From NCBI RefSeq assembly GCF_002251085.2, contig NZ_NOJZ02000013.1:1-64000 (forward strand): 64,000 nt of DNA, in the 5' to 3' direction. Position numbers and translations under genes: made by a program. This DNA comes from Romboutsia maritimum (GTDB taxonomy: Bacteria > Bacillota > Clostridia > Peptostreptococcales > Peptostreptococcaceae). The notes under the pieces were generated by a model, which was not told the origin of the DNA, made no database searches, and worked only from the letters and a program-made list of their open reading frames with translations. Positions 16,996-26,893 of this stretch are shown one piece after another. Each line of letters starts with the position of its first letter. Positions within the stretch are counted from its first letter, which is position 1.

Positions 16996-18390
16996 CTATA
17001 AATTTATATTAAAAAATGCTTTATATCCCCTATACATTTCATATATATCAGCTTTAGAAACTACTTCATGAGGTCCATGCATATTTAATACACCTACTCC
17101 ACAATCTATAACTTCAGCTCCATAATTTGCTAATATATATGCTATTGTTCCACCACCGCCTTGGTCTACTTTACCAAGTTCAGCAGTTTGCCATACTACA
17201 CTTTCTTTATTAAATATTCTTCTGATTTCTGAAACAAACTCAGCATTTGCATCATTACATCCGCCTTTACCTCTTGACCCAGTATATTTACATAAAACTA
17301 TTCCATTTCCCATATATGCAGAATTTCTTTTATCATAAACATCTGGATAGTTTGGATCATACCCTGCAGCTACATCAGCTGATAATACTTTTGAGTTTGC
17401 CATCGCTCTCTTTAACTTTAATTCACAATAATCACCTTGTAATGCTATAAGCTCAGCAACTGTATTTTCAAAAAATTTTGATTGCATACCTGTATTCCCT
17501 ATTGAACCAACTTCTTCTTTATCTACACATAAAGCTACCGCACTATATTCTGGTGTATCAGTTTCTAATACTGCTTTAACAGCTGCATAAGAACAAACCC
17601 TATCATCATGACCATAAGCTAATATCATAGATTTATCAAATCCTAAATCACGAGCATGACCAGCTGGGACTACTTCTATTTCAGCACTTAAAAAATCTTC
17701 TTCTATCATAAAATATTTTGCATTCAATATTTTTAATATATTTCCTACTATTGCTTCTTTTTCTACACCTTCTAAAGGCATATGTCCTATTAATAAATTT
17801 AATCCCTCTCCAGTTACTCCATTAGCAAGTTTCTTTTGCATTTGATCTGATGCTAAATGAGGTAACAAATCTGTTATACAGAATACTGGATCAGAATAGT
17901 CTTCACCTACACAAATATCTACTTTTCTACCATCATTTAATATAACTGTTCCATGGATAGCAAGCGGTAATGATGTCCATTGATATTTTTTTATACCACC
18001 GTAATAGTGTGTTTTAAATAGACCCAAATTTGCTTCTTGGTATAATGGATTTTGCTTTAAATCTATTCTTGGAGCATCTATATGCCCTCCAACTACCTTC
18101 ATCCCTTTTTCTAGGTCATTTTTTCCTATTGAAAATAAAGCTACACCTTTATCTTTATTACATGCATAAATTTTATCCCCTGGATTTATACACTTCTTAT
18201 TTATAGCTTCTTCTAATGATATATATCCTTTACTTTTTGCCATCTTAATTATTTCTCTAGCTGAAGTTCTTTCTGTCTTTCCATTATCTAAAAACTTCAT
18301 ATAATCCTCTGAATAATTCATAACGTCTTTCATAGCATTATTTTCTCTTATAACATCCCATGCATTTTTAAATTCATGTTTTAATTCCAT
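16996..18390 (-). CDS. M18-family zinc aminopeptidase
   Basis: A cytosolic aminopeptidase of about 464 residues (ApeA/DAP-like) that removes N-terminal amino acids from peptides, usually acidic or aromatic ones. Zinc and catalytic motifs are present: VVGGHIDAPRIDLK (His and Asp ligands), AYGHDDRVCSYAA (bridging Asp), DKEEVGSIGNTGMQS (catalytic Glu pair), and the C-terminal NMHGPHEVVSKADIYEMYRG. I take ATG 18390 (MELKHEF) as the start because AGGAGGGG sits five bases before it; a reading six codons longer would run through that ribosome site. It follows the UPF0291 gene by 44 bases, so the two may share a transcript. Confidence 0.93.
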   Translation of the reverse strand: MELKHEFKNAWDVIRENNAMKDVMNYSEDYMKFLDNGKTERTSAREIIKMAKSKGYISLEEAINKKCINPGDKIYACNKDKGVALFSIGKNDLEKGMKVVGGHIDAPRIDLKQNPLYQEANLGLFKTHYYGGIKKYQWTSLPLAIHGTVILNDGRKVDICVGEDYSDPVFCITDLLPHLASDQMQKKLANGVTGEGLNLLIGHMPLEGVEKEAIVGNILKILNAKYFMIEEDFLSAEIEVVPAGHARDLGFDKSMILAYGHDDRVCSYAAVKAVLETDTPEYSAVALCVDKEEVGSIGNTGMQSKFFENTVAELIALQGDYCELKLKRAMANSKVLSADVAAGYDPNYPDVYDKRNSAYMGNGIVLCKYTGSRGKGGCNDANAEFVSEIRRIFNKESVVWQTAELGKVDQGGGGTIAYILANYGAEVIDCGVGVLNMHGPHEVVSKADIYEMYRGYKAFFNINL

Positions 18391-18434
18391 ATTACCCCTC
18401 CTGAACATAGTTTATAAATATAAACCTAATAAAC

Positions 18435-18644
18435 TTAATTTTTATTTTTTTTCATATATTCATCATATTCTTCTGGTGATACTACCTTTACATTATCTAA
18501 TCTCGATCTAAAGTGTTCTCTAAAATTAGCCAAATACTCTTTTCTTAAAATTTCTCTTTCTTGCTTTTCTTCTTCTGTTAGCCCTACTTCTTTATTCTTT
18601 TTAGCTAATTCATTTATTCTATCTAATTTCTTTTGATCAAACAT
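18435..18644 (-). CDS. UPF0291 (DUF896) protein, YnzC-like
   Basis: A 69-residue cytosolic helical hairpin. The pattern KLDRINELAKKNKEVGLTEEEKQEREILRKEYLANFR is the family signature (quoted here in pieces: LDRINELAKK, GLTEEEKQEREILRKEYL, NFREHFRSRLDNV). In B. subtilis YnzC lies in the SOS-regulated yneA operon and its role is unclear; here it sits upstream of the aminopeptidase with no visible LexA box. AGGAGGACAAA precedes the ATG. Length is typical. Confidence 0.92.
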   Translation of the reverse strand: MFDQKKLDRINELAKKNKEVGLTEEEKQEREILRKEYLANFREHFRSRLDNVKVVSPEEYDEYMKKNKN

Positions 18645-18717
18645 TTTGTCCTCCTAAAAAACACTAATTTATATTATTTTTTCTTTATTTAATAATAATT
18701 ACTATATATGTACTGAT

Positions 18718-20139
<1,422 letters not shown>

Positions 20140-20246
20140 ATTAATCACCACTTACGTTTACCCCATTTTTGATGGTTGTTTTTATATTAGATATTATGTA
20201 GTATGTATATATAATACCAAAATTTTTATAAAAAGGGGACTTATTT

Positions 20247-21041
20247 ATGTTTTATGACTATCATATGCACTCTAACTTTTCAGGAGATAGTAAAACTACT
20301 ATGGAAGATATGGTCAAAAAATCTATCGACTTAGGATTAAAAGAAATTTGTTTCACTGATCATGTTGATTATGATATTAAAGATAGTATTTATGAAAAAA
20401 TTAATTACGATAAGTATTTCCAAAATATAGAGTTTTTAAAAAATAAATACAACAATAAAATTTCCATAAAAAAGGGTATTGAATTAGGGCTTCAACGTCA
20501 TATTGTAGATACATGTAAAAAAGATGTTGATGATTATCCTTTTGATTTTGTTATATGCTCTATACACACAATTGACAAACTTGAACTATACTTTAATAAA
20601 TTTTTCGAGGGTAAGACTCAACTAGAATCATATCAGCGATATTATGAAGAACTATACACAGTTGTAAAAACATTTAAAGATTATTGTGTTCTAGGTCATT
20701 TAGATTTAATTAAAAGATATGGTGACTTTGATAAGCTATTAGATGATTCTTTATTTTATGATATAATTGAGTCTATATTAAAACAAGTTATTTCTGATGG
20801 TAAAGGTATTGAAATAAATACATCATGTTTTAGATATAATTTACCTGATTTAACTCCTTCAAAATATATTCTAGAAATGTATAAAAATCTTGGTGGAGAG
20901 ATAATAACTACAGGTTCTGATTCTCATAATCCATCTCAAATTGCATACCAATTTGATTATATATACCCACTATTAAAAAATCTTGGGTTTAAGTATATAT
21001 CTACATTTAATAAAATGAACCCAGAATTTATAAAATTGTAA
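20247..21041 (+). CDS. PHP-domain phosphatase, histidinol-phosphatase-like (HisJ/HisK family)
   Basis: A 264-residue metal-dependent phosphoesterase. The N-terminal YHMHSNFSGDS (residues 5-15) is PHP motif I, FTDHVDYD is motif II, and VICSIHTID, VLGHLDLIKRY and TGSDSHNPSQI supply the later metal ligands. Length fits L-histidinol phosphate phosphatase, but no histidine biosynthesis genes are near, so it may act on another phosphomonoester. Start supported by AAAAGGGG 11 bases upstream. The SpoVB-like gene follows after 50 bases, probably co-transcribed. Confidence 0.82.
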   Translation: MFYDYHMHSNFSGDSKTTMEDMVKKSIDLGLKEICFTDHVDYDIKDSIYEKINYDKYFQNIEFLKNKYNNKISIKKGIELGLQRHIVDTCKKDVDDYPFDFVICSIHTIDKLELYFNKFFEGKTQLESYQRYYEELYTVVKTFKDYCVLGHLDLIKRYGDFDKLLDDSLFYDIIESILKQVISDGKGIEINTSCFRYNLPDLTPSKYILEMYKNLGGEIITTGSDSHNPSQIAYQFDYIYPLLKNLGFKYISTFNKMNPEFIKL

Positions 21042-21091
21042 TTATTTTTTCCCCTCCTTACGAATATATTAACCTAAGGGGGGTGATTTTA

Positions 21092-22417
21092 TTGAGGGTA
21101 CCTAATTTAGTTCTATCAACATTAATATTATTTATATCTAATTTTATAGTAAGAGTTCTTGGATTTTTATATAAAATATTCTTATCTCGTATCCTGGGCG
21201 ATACTTATCTAGGTATGTATCATATGATATTTAATTTCTTAATGATATGTTTAGCTCTTACTACTACAGGTATACCTACTGCCCTTAGTTGCTTAGTTGC
21301 TAAAAGAAAAGCTTTAAACGACAAACATTCAACTAATGTATTGTTTATATCTACTCTTTATGTTGCTTTTATAATTTCTTTAGCTATATCTTTTGGAGTA
21401 TCTTTTAATAGTAGTTATTTATCATTAAAATTACTTCATGATTCAAATTTTAATTTATTTATTCTAGCTATATGTCCAGCAATGGTAGTTATAACTATAT
21501 CAAATGTTCTAAGAGGCTATTACTATGGTATAAAAAAAGTTACTGTTCCTGCTATAGGTCAAATTTTAGAACAAGTATCTAAAATTATTTTTGTTATATT
21601 ATTTGTTTTTTATCTAAATAACAAAGTTATGAGTTGCTATATTGCATTATTAGGTATCTCAATTGGAGAGACTATAAATATTTTGTTTATGACATTTTAT
21701 TTGTACAAAGATTCTAGTTTAGAAAATAAATATACTATTCGAACTAAAGATTTTTTTAATGCTTCTGTTGAAACTTTAAAAATGTCATTGCCTATAACTT
21801 GTAACCGTATGTCCAATGTATTTTTACAATCTATAAGTTCTATGATGGTTCCTTCCAGACTAGTTTTATCTGGGATATCATATTCGAAATCTTTAAGTAT
21901 GTATGGTGTTATTAGTGGTATGGTAATGCCTTTTGTGTATATACCTTTTACTGTTGGATCTGCTTTAGTCGTAAATTTGATACCTAGTATATCTCAAGAG
22001 ATGGCTTTAAATAAATATAAAGTTGTTTTAAAAAAAATAAAATATGCTTTATTACTTACTATAAGTGTAGGTTTACTATCGTCAGTATTTTTTTATTTCT
22101 TTGGGAATAAATTGTGTATATTAGTATTTCATAACAAATTAGCTGGTACTTATTTAAAATCAATTTTCTTGGCACCATTATTTCTATCACTAAATCAAAC
22201 TTTATCAGGAATACTACATGCAATTCGAAAAGAGTTCGCATCTAGCGTGAATACAATTATTGGTATGGTAATTCAATTAATTGCTCTATATGTTTTGCTT
22301 CCTATTCCTTATATTAATATATATGCTTACATATACGTACTGACAATAGTATCTGCATTTACTTGCTTATTACATACTTTTGTTCTAGTTAATACTATTA
22401 AAAAATTTAAATTATAG
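21092..22417 (+). CDS. SpoVB-like oligosaccharide/lipid II flippase (MOP superfamily)
   Basis: A membrane protein of about 442 residues with 12-14 hydrophobic segments. The opening (SNFIVRVLGFLYKIFLSRILGD) and TTTGIPTALSCLVAKRKA are typical of SpoVB and the related MurJ/YtgP flippases that move cell-wall precursors for the spore cortex. It is somewhat shorter than B. subtilis SpoVB (518). I take TTG at 21092 as the start: AAGGGGGGTGA at 21074-21084 is its ribosome site, and the in-frame GTG at 21083 lies inside that site. It lies between the PHP gene and a propeller-like protein, next to cdeC, which agrees with a sporulation role. Confidence 0.82.
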   Translation: MRVPNLVLSTLILFISNFIVRVLGFLYKIFLSRILGDTYLGMYHMIFNFLMICLALTTTGIPTALSCLVAKRKALNDKHSTNVLFISTLYVAFIISLAISFGVSFNSSYLSLKLLHDSNFNLFILAICPAMVVITISNVLRGYYYGIKKVTVPAIGQILEQVSKIIFVILFVFYLNNKVMSCYIALLGISIGETINILFMTFYLYKDSSLENKYTIRTKDFFNASVETLKMSLPITCNRMSNVFLQSISSMMVPSRLVLSGISYSKSLSMYGVISGMVMPFVYIPFTVGSALVVNLIPSISQEMALNKYKVVLKKIKYALLLTISVGLLSSVFFYFFGNKLCILVFHNKLAGTYLKSIFLAPLFLSLNQTLSGILHAIRKEFASSVNTIIGMVIQLIALYVLLPIPYINIYAYIYVLTIVSAFTCLLHTFVLVNTIKKFKL

Positions 22418-22426
22418 GAGGTTAAA

Positions 22427-23068
22427 ATGCATTCAAGTATACCAGATATAAAACCATTTTACGTTTATACTAATAGAAATAACTTGTATATAAAAAATAT
22501 AAATGAACATACTGAAAAATTAGCCAATAACGTACATACTTATTGTGCTAATATTGATGATTCTAGAAGAATTCATATTTGCTTTATAGATATACATGGT
22601 AAGCTTATACATTTGACTAATGAGCATTCTCATTGGAAAAAAAAAATAATCTGTAGTGTTTTTAGTAATATAAAAAACATAAAAAATATGAGACTTTATA
22701 TTATAAATAATTTTTTAAATTTATTTATTATTGATAAGTCACCTATATCAGAAAACTTGTTTAGAGTTTCTCATTTTAATTTTTCTCCCTCTAACTACAA
22801 GGTTTTTAAATATCACATAAATAACATTGTAAAAGATAAAGAATCTATTTATAAATTAAATATAGATGAATTATCTAATATAGTATTAGAATATAAGTCT
22901 AATCCAAATTCTAGTAGAGGTTATAAAAATAATATTATGGTTTTTAATACCTTGTCCAGAACATGGGTGGTCCCTAACACTCTACTTAGAAGCTCTAATA
23001 GTGATATCTTTTTTAATATCAAGGATGATTTATTTGAATATTGCTATAGTTTAATATATAAAATATAA
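22427..23068 (+). CDS. Propeller-like protein of unknown function next to cdeC
   Basis: A 213-residue protein with no signal peptide, rich in Ile/Asn and short beta strands. It has a repeating rhythm of aromatic strands ending in small polar turns (RRIHICFIDIHGKLIHLTNE, MRLYIINNFLNLFIID, LFRVSHFNFSP), as in sialidase- or exo-alpha-type beta-propellers. The same rhythm is seen in the 338-residue protein at 24489, of which this may be a shorter paralog. It starts 9 bases after the SpoVB-like stop with TAGGAGG seven bases before the ATG, so it is the last gene of that operon; a terminator follows. Function unknown; the place suggests the spore surface. Confidence 0.6.
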   Translation: MHSSIPDIKPFYVYTNRNNLYIKNINEHTEKLANNVHTYCANIDDSRRIHICFIDIHGKLIHLTNEHSHWKKKIICSVFSNIKNIKNMRLYIINNFLNLFIIDKSPISENLFRVSHFNFSPSNYKVFKYHINNIVKDKESIYKLNIDELSNIVLEYKSNPNSSRGYKNNIMVFNTLSRTWVVPNTLLRSSNSDIFFNIKDDLFEYCYSLIYKI

Positions 23069-23072
23069 ATTA

Positions 23073-23113
23073 AGGGCTATCAAAGCCAAATTTTAGCTCT
23101 GATAGCCTTTTTT
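23073..23113 (+). terminator. Terminator after the propeller-like gene
   Basis: GGCTATCAAAGC / GCTCTGATAGCC hairpin followed by six T on the plus strand. It separates this operon from the convergent cdeC gene. Confidence 0.85.
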
Positions 23114-23120
23114 ACTTTAT

Positions 23121-24305
23121 CTATCTATTACATCCACAGCCTTTTCCTTTATTATTATTATTATTTTCTACACCACATTTACTAAAATTACATACTTGAG
23201 TAAATGAATCAACTATTCTTGGATTTAGTGAATTTGGAGATCCTAAAACAACTAATTGATCATTTATTAAAGTACTAACTGTTTCTTGCAAGCAAAGTAT
23301 TAAATCTATTCCATTTGGTATATCTAGTTCACAATATCTTTCTCCTTCACAACATTCACAACATAACAATGCTTTTTCTATACAATCTACTGTTAAACTA
23401 GTTTTGAAGTTTTGTCTTAAAATAAATGATCTTCCATCTGCTGGCACACATATAGGAGCTGATAATGTGTTAAATCTAAATTGGATTTTATCGCATCTAT
23501 GTCTTGCTCCTCCTATTCCATTTAGAGCAGGGAACGCTAATGCTACAAATTTTGTACATCCACATCTTCCTCTTAGTTCTAATACTAAATTAGAAACAGT
23601 TGCAGTTAATCCTCTTTGTTTATATCCTAAATTCCTATTTTTACCTTGACTACAACATGTAGCATTTCTTTGACCACATACAGAATATTCAAATTTAGTT
23701 TCACATGGTTTTCCCATTTGAGGTTCATCAGGTTCTAAGTCATAATCTTCTAAAGTAATTATTCCTGGATTTATTTGTATTCCGTCATGATTTAAGCATA
23801 TTTCATCTATAGTTACATTTACTTGACTTCCCATTGGTATTGCTCCATTTACTTCAATTACATCAAATACAAATTCAATTGGTGCTCCATCTTCGTCTAC
23901 TGCATCTGTAAAAGTTTGAAATTGCATAGTATCAAATATTCTATTAGTTTCTATTGCAATTGGAACACTATTAGCTGGTGAAAATCTAGGTATAGTAATT
24001 GGATCGCAGCATTCTGGCCCACAAACGTTTTTAATACATTCATCTGATTCTATTTGGCAAGGTTCGCAATCAGGTTCTTGTTGTTTTTTACAAGTGCAAC
24101 TACATATACAATCACACTCAAATTTTTCATCATTTTTATTATTACAGCAATTTTTTTCATCATGGCATATATCAGAACAAGAAGGCTTATGTTTACATCC
24201 TCTATTACCCTCTTCTAACATAGACTCTTGTGCTTCTAATTTATTTGCTGTTATTGATGCTTGATTATTTATCATTCTTCTTTTATTCTTTTTAAGATCT
24301 TGCAT
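23121..24305 (-). CDS. cdeC: Cysteine-rich exosporium morphogenetic protein CdeC
   Basis: A 394-residue protein with 36 cysteines (about 9%). The start MQDLKKNKRRM, the segment ESDECIKNVCGPECCDPI (about 92-109), the NRIFDTMQFQTFTDA stretch, KQRGLTATVSNLVLELRGR and the C-terminal FSKCG...GCGCNR all follow C. difficile CdeC as I remember it. There, CdeC is essential for exosporium assembly and coat integrity. Cys pairs cluster at 36-110 and 310-335, suited to disulfide or metal cross-linking; a Asn/Gly/Lys spacer precedes the last CGC. A sigma-K-like element lies upstream (24367-24394). Flanked by two propeller-like genes, one on each side. Confidence 0.92.
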   Translation of the reverse strand: MQDLKKNKRRMINNQASITANKLEAQESMLEEGNRGCKHKPSCSDICHDEKNCCNNKNDEKFECDCICSCTCKKQQEPDCEPCQIESDECIKNVCGPECCDPITIPRFSPANSVPIAIETNRIFDTMQFQTFTDAVDEDGAPIEFVFDVIEVNGAIPMGSQVNVTIDEICLNHDGIQINPGIITLEDYDLEPDEPQMGKPCETKFEYSVCGQRNATCCSQGKNRNLGYKQRGLTATVSNLVLELRGRCGCTKFVALAFPALNGIGGARHRCDKIQFRFNTLSAPICVPADGRSFILRQNFKTSLTVDCIEKALLCCECCEGERYCELDIPNGIDLILCLQETVSTLINDQLVVLGSPNSLNPRIVDSFTQVCNFSKCGVENNNNNKGKGCGCNR

Positions 24306-24366
24306 TTTTATTTGTCCTCCCCTTAAATGAATATTTTAAATGTCTTGGATTTTTTTAATCCTAATT

Positions 24367-24394
24367 AATAATATGCAGTTTAATTAACATTTGT
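24367..24394 (-). promoter_or_regulatory. Sigma-K-like promoter of cdeC
   Basis: Read on the minus strand: AC, 17 bases, then GCATATTATTA. It keeps CATA, but not the final TA of the CATA-N3-TA consensus. It lies 62 bases before the cdeC ATG. Confidence 0.5.
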
Positions 24395-24488
24395 TACTTT
24401 CCTATTTTATTCCTTAATAAAAAGTAGAATAAATATTTTTTTTGTAAATATATATATAGTATGAATACTTTTAACAAGGAGGTTGTAT

Positions 24489-25502
24489 ATGAGTTTTGTA
24501 AATAAATGTTCTACAATTATTAGACGTTCAGATAAAAATATGTTTCATATTTATAGTGACAAAGGAATTTACTTAAAGTTATTCGATAAAAATAATGATT
24601 TTATAAGTTCTAAAAATATAATAGATAATCAACTTGTAGATTTTACTAAGTGTTACTTTACTTTAGACAAATCTAATAATTTATATGGTATTTGTAATGA
24701 TGATAATCTAGTTTTACTTGAAATGCTGAGCGATTCTTGTGACTTTACTAAAAGAGAAATTATAGAGTATAATAATCAAAAATTTAATATATTATTTCCA
24801 TATATAAAAATAATTAATGATAATATACATATCATTTACTATGTTTATAATAGTAAATCCACAAATACCTCTGCTTTATTTCATCATTATAGATGTAATG
24901 GTGTATGGACTGAAAATAAAATTGATTTTATAAATCACGTAATTTTAGATAACTTCATTGTACTTTGGAGCCAAAATTCTCCTATATTGTTTTATTTTAA
25001 TTTAGTAGATGGATTTGAAGAGATATTTATTTCTAGATTTAATTGCAGCACATTAACATGGTCCGATCCTATTCAAATTACTAATTCTAAAAAAAGTAAA
25101 TTATATTTATCTGTATTAAAAGATAGTATGAACTTTTACCATATAACTTTTTGTGAAAATATAGAAAATGGATATGCTGTAAAATATTTAAATGGATACT
25201 TAAATGAAAATAGTTTAGATATAGATTCATCTACTTATATAACCGGTCCATCAACTTGTATGTACCCTACTCTTATCAAGCACAAATCTATTTTATATTT
25301 AATGTGGGTAAATTACGGAAAGCTAATTTCGTGTTATTCCAATAATTTAGGAAAAAGTTGGTCAGAACATAAAATTGATGAATTTAGTATTGAAGAAGAA
25401 TTCTCCAGAGCTTTATTTCAATCTAATTACGAAAAAGATATCTCTTATAATCTAACTTGCACATTCACTACATTAAATGATATTGGTTTGCTAGGATTTT
25501 AA
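24489..25502 (+). CDS. Beta-propeller-like protein next to cdeC
   Basis: A 338-residue protein with no signal peptide. Short aromatic strands alternate with polar turns, and motifs such as SNNLYGICNDDNL, DNIHIIYYVYN, SILYLMWVNYGKLISCYSNN and SNNLGKSWSEHKI resemble Asp-box (S-x-D/N-x-G-x-x-W) sialidase-type blades; the last is a good Asp-box. This fits a five- to seven-bladed propeller that binds a surface polymer or protein. ATG 24489 is six bases after AAGGAGG; an in-frame TTG two codons upstream is less likely. Divergent from cdeC and similar in style to the 213-residue protein on cdeC's other side. Function unknown. Confidence 0.65.
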   Translation: MSFVNKCSTIIRRSDKNMFHIYSDKGIYLKLFDKNNDFISSKNIIDNQLVDFTKCYFTLDKSNNLYGICNDDNLVLLEMLSDSCDFTKREIIEYNNQKFNILFPYIKIINDNIHIIYYVYNSKSTNTSALFHHYRCNGVWTENKIDFINHVILDNFIVLWSQNSPILFYFNLVDGFEEIFISRFNCSTLTWSDPIQITNSKKSKLYLSVLKDSMNFYHITFCENIENGYAVKYLNGYLNENSLDIDSSTYITGPSTCMYPTLIKHKSILYLMWVNYGKLISCYSNNLGKSWSEHKIDEFSIEEEFSRALFQSNYEKDISYNLTCTFTTLNDIGLLGF

Positions 25503-25512
25503 ATTTAATAAA

Positions 25513-25546
25513 TAAAAAAGTGTTGCTAAATAGCAACACTTTTTTT
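25513..25546. terminator. Bidirectional terminator shared by the propeller gene and 6S RNA
   Basis: AGTGTTGCTA / TAGCAACACT is a perfect 10-bp stem (25519-25540) with T7 on the plus side and A6 (T6 on the minus strand) on the other. It ends both the rightward propeller mRNA and the leftward 6S RNA. Confidence 0.9.
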
Positions 25547-25730
25547 GAATCCCAAAACACCGGTGGCCCAATAAATTCATACCCGAGATACTCCCAGGTG
25601 GGTGACCTGCTAGCAATTTTTAATTTCCTATTTAAAAAACAGGCTTATTATCTATTACTAGACTCCAGTCTCCCTTACAACATTTGTCGGTTGAATTTAA
25701 ATAAGCCGTGTCGTATGCTTCAGGATTTCA
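25547..25730 (-). ncRNA. ssrS: 6S RNA (RNA polymerase regulator)
   Basis: On the minus strand this stretch folds as one long rod of about 185 bases. The 5' end AAATCCTGAAGC pairs with the 3' end GTTTTGGGATT. ACACGGCTTATTTAAATTCA then matches TGAATTTATTGGGCCACCGG. Next is a large unpaired central region (around ACCGACAAATG and GGTCACCCACC), and an apical stem TCTAGTAATAGATAATAAGCC / GGAAATTAAAAATTGCTAGC closes the rod. The central bubble that mimics an open promoter, and a start like B. subtilis 6S-1 (TCCTGATGTG), are the family marks. It has a near-consensus sigma-A promoter and a strong terminator. The plus-strand ORF across it has no ribosome site and is spurious. Confidence 0.8.
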
Positions 25731-25737
25731 TATTCTT

Positions 25738-25766
25738 ATTATATAATAAATCTAATTATTTTTAAA
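25738..25766 (-). promoter_or_regulatory. Sigma-A promoter of 6S RNA
   Basis: Minus strand: TTTAAA (25761-25766), exactly 17 bases, TATAAT (25738-25743). Start expected near 25730-25731, where the 6S 5' stem begins. Confidence 0.8.
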
Positions 25767-25878
25767 GTGGTTTTATATAGTAAATAATATATTTTTATGA
25801 TATTTATCTATTTTTTTCCTTTTTGTTAGACTATGTAGCTGTAAAATATTAAATTTTATTAGCATTATATATACTTTT

Positions 25879-26679
25879 TTAATCTTTTTCATCATCATCT
25901 TCATATTCTTCATACTCATCACTATCTTCTTCATATTCTTCATACTCATCACTGTCATCATATTCGTATTCTTCACTATCATTTTCATTATTGTCTCCCC
26001 TTAAAAGACTTCCTAGCAATTTTAAATTATTTAAACTGCCTAAATTATTTATATTAGCTAATGAACTTAAACTAAATCCACCTTCTCCAAAATCATCTGG
26101 TAAAAATAACTCTGCAAATAAATCTATTTTTTTCTTTATATCAATAGCTTTTTCAAAAGATTCTTTTCTCTTATCAGGAAATACTTCCATTATTTCTTTT
26201 ATCATCATATTTTTTTTATCATCATCGTCCATACTTCTAAAAAAATTAGTTTCCTCTTCTTCATCTAATAAATCAAGATTACTAAGTTTTTTTATACCTC
26301 TCACTAAATCTAATACACTTTCAACTTTTATAAGTATTTTTCGCTCATCTCTAGACATATATTTTTTCGTTCTAGTTATAATTTCCATGCCTCTTTCTAA
26401 ATCTTCATCACTTAAATCCATTAATTTCATTCCTTTATTTATATCCTGTATATTGAATTTTAAAATTTCCTCTTTATCCTCTCCATTAATTTTCTTTTTT
26501 ATTTTTTTATCTTTTTTTAATTTAGTAGATTTAGTTTTTTTAATTTTTTTACCTTGAGTTAAATTTTTATCTTCACGTAAATTTTCTTTTGGTTTATTTG
26601 ATTTATTCTTATTATCAAATAATGATATATTACCATTACTCAATGCTATTATTCCAAGTATCAACAATAGATTATTCAA
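25879..26679 (-). CDS. Protein with basic middle and acidic repeat tail, probable spore protein
   Basis: A 266-residue protein I do not recognise. Residues 1-20 are hydrophobic (a signal or anchor, NLLLILGIIALSNG). Residues 25-70 are extremely Lys-rich. A helical central region (about 75-225) has NINNLGSLNNLKLLGSLLRG at its end. The last 40 residues are a Glu/Asp/Tyr/Ser tail built on DSDEYEEYEE repeats. Start is TTG 26679, nine bases after AAGGGGTGA. A good sigma-K-like promoter lies 39 bases upstream of the start codon. The acidic tail could bind calcium or basic proteins on the spore surface. Divergent from the Lys-rich gene at 26894. Confidence 0.65.
   Translation of the reverse strand: MNNLLLILGIIALSNGNISLFDNKNKSNKPKENLREDKNLTQGKKIKKTKSTKLKKDKKIKKKINGEDKEEILKFNIQDINKGMKLMDLSDEDLERGMEIITRTKKYMSRDERKILIKVESVLDLVRGIKKLSNLDLLDEEEETNFFRSMDDDDKKNMMIKEIMEVFPDKRKESFEKAIDIKKKIDLFAELFLPDDFGEGGFSLSSLANINNLGSLNNLKLLGSLLRGDNNENDSEEYEYDDSDEYEEYEEDSDEYEEYEDDDEKD
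25899..25953 (-). repeat. 30-bp period direct repeat in the acidic tail
   Basis: The 25-base unit CTTCATATTCTTCATACTCA+TCACT occurs at 25899-25923 and 25929-25953, and a decayed copy follows. On the coding strand each 30 bases gives ten residues (DSDEYEEYEE). This kind of tract can change length by slippage. Confidence 0.8.
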
Positions 26680-26717
26680 TCCGAGTCACCCCTTAAAATA
26701 TACTACTCCCTCATACA

Positions 26718-26745
26718 TAAAGTATGCTTTCTTTAATGTTAATGT
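26718..26745 (-). promoter_or_regulatory. Sigma-K-like promoter of the acidic-tail gene
   Basis: Minus strand: AC, 17 bases, CATACTTTA (full CATA-N3-TA), 39 bases before the TTG start. Confidence 0.5.
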
Positions 26746-26893
26746 TACTTTTTTTAATATAAGTGCATATACATTACTTATAAGAGATTTTATTTATCTC
26801 GAATACAATATATTATTCACCATTACAACATTATTTCTATATATAAATACTATGAGTAAAATTCAATATATATTATAGAAAGGGGTATTTTTT

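Noticed and set aside
25520-25765. Plus-strand ORF of 81 codons after the propeller gene
   Set aside because: It overlaps the 6S RNA on the other strand, begins in the terminator hairpin and has no ribosome site.
25773-25988. Minus-strand ORF rich in Met/Lys
   Set aside because: It is an out-of-frame reading of the 30-bp repeat in the acidic tail of the gene at 25879.
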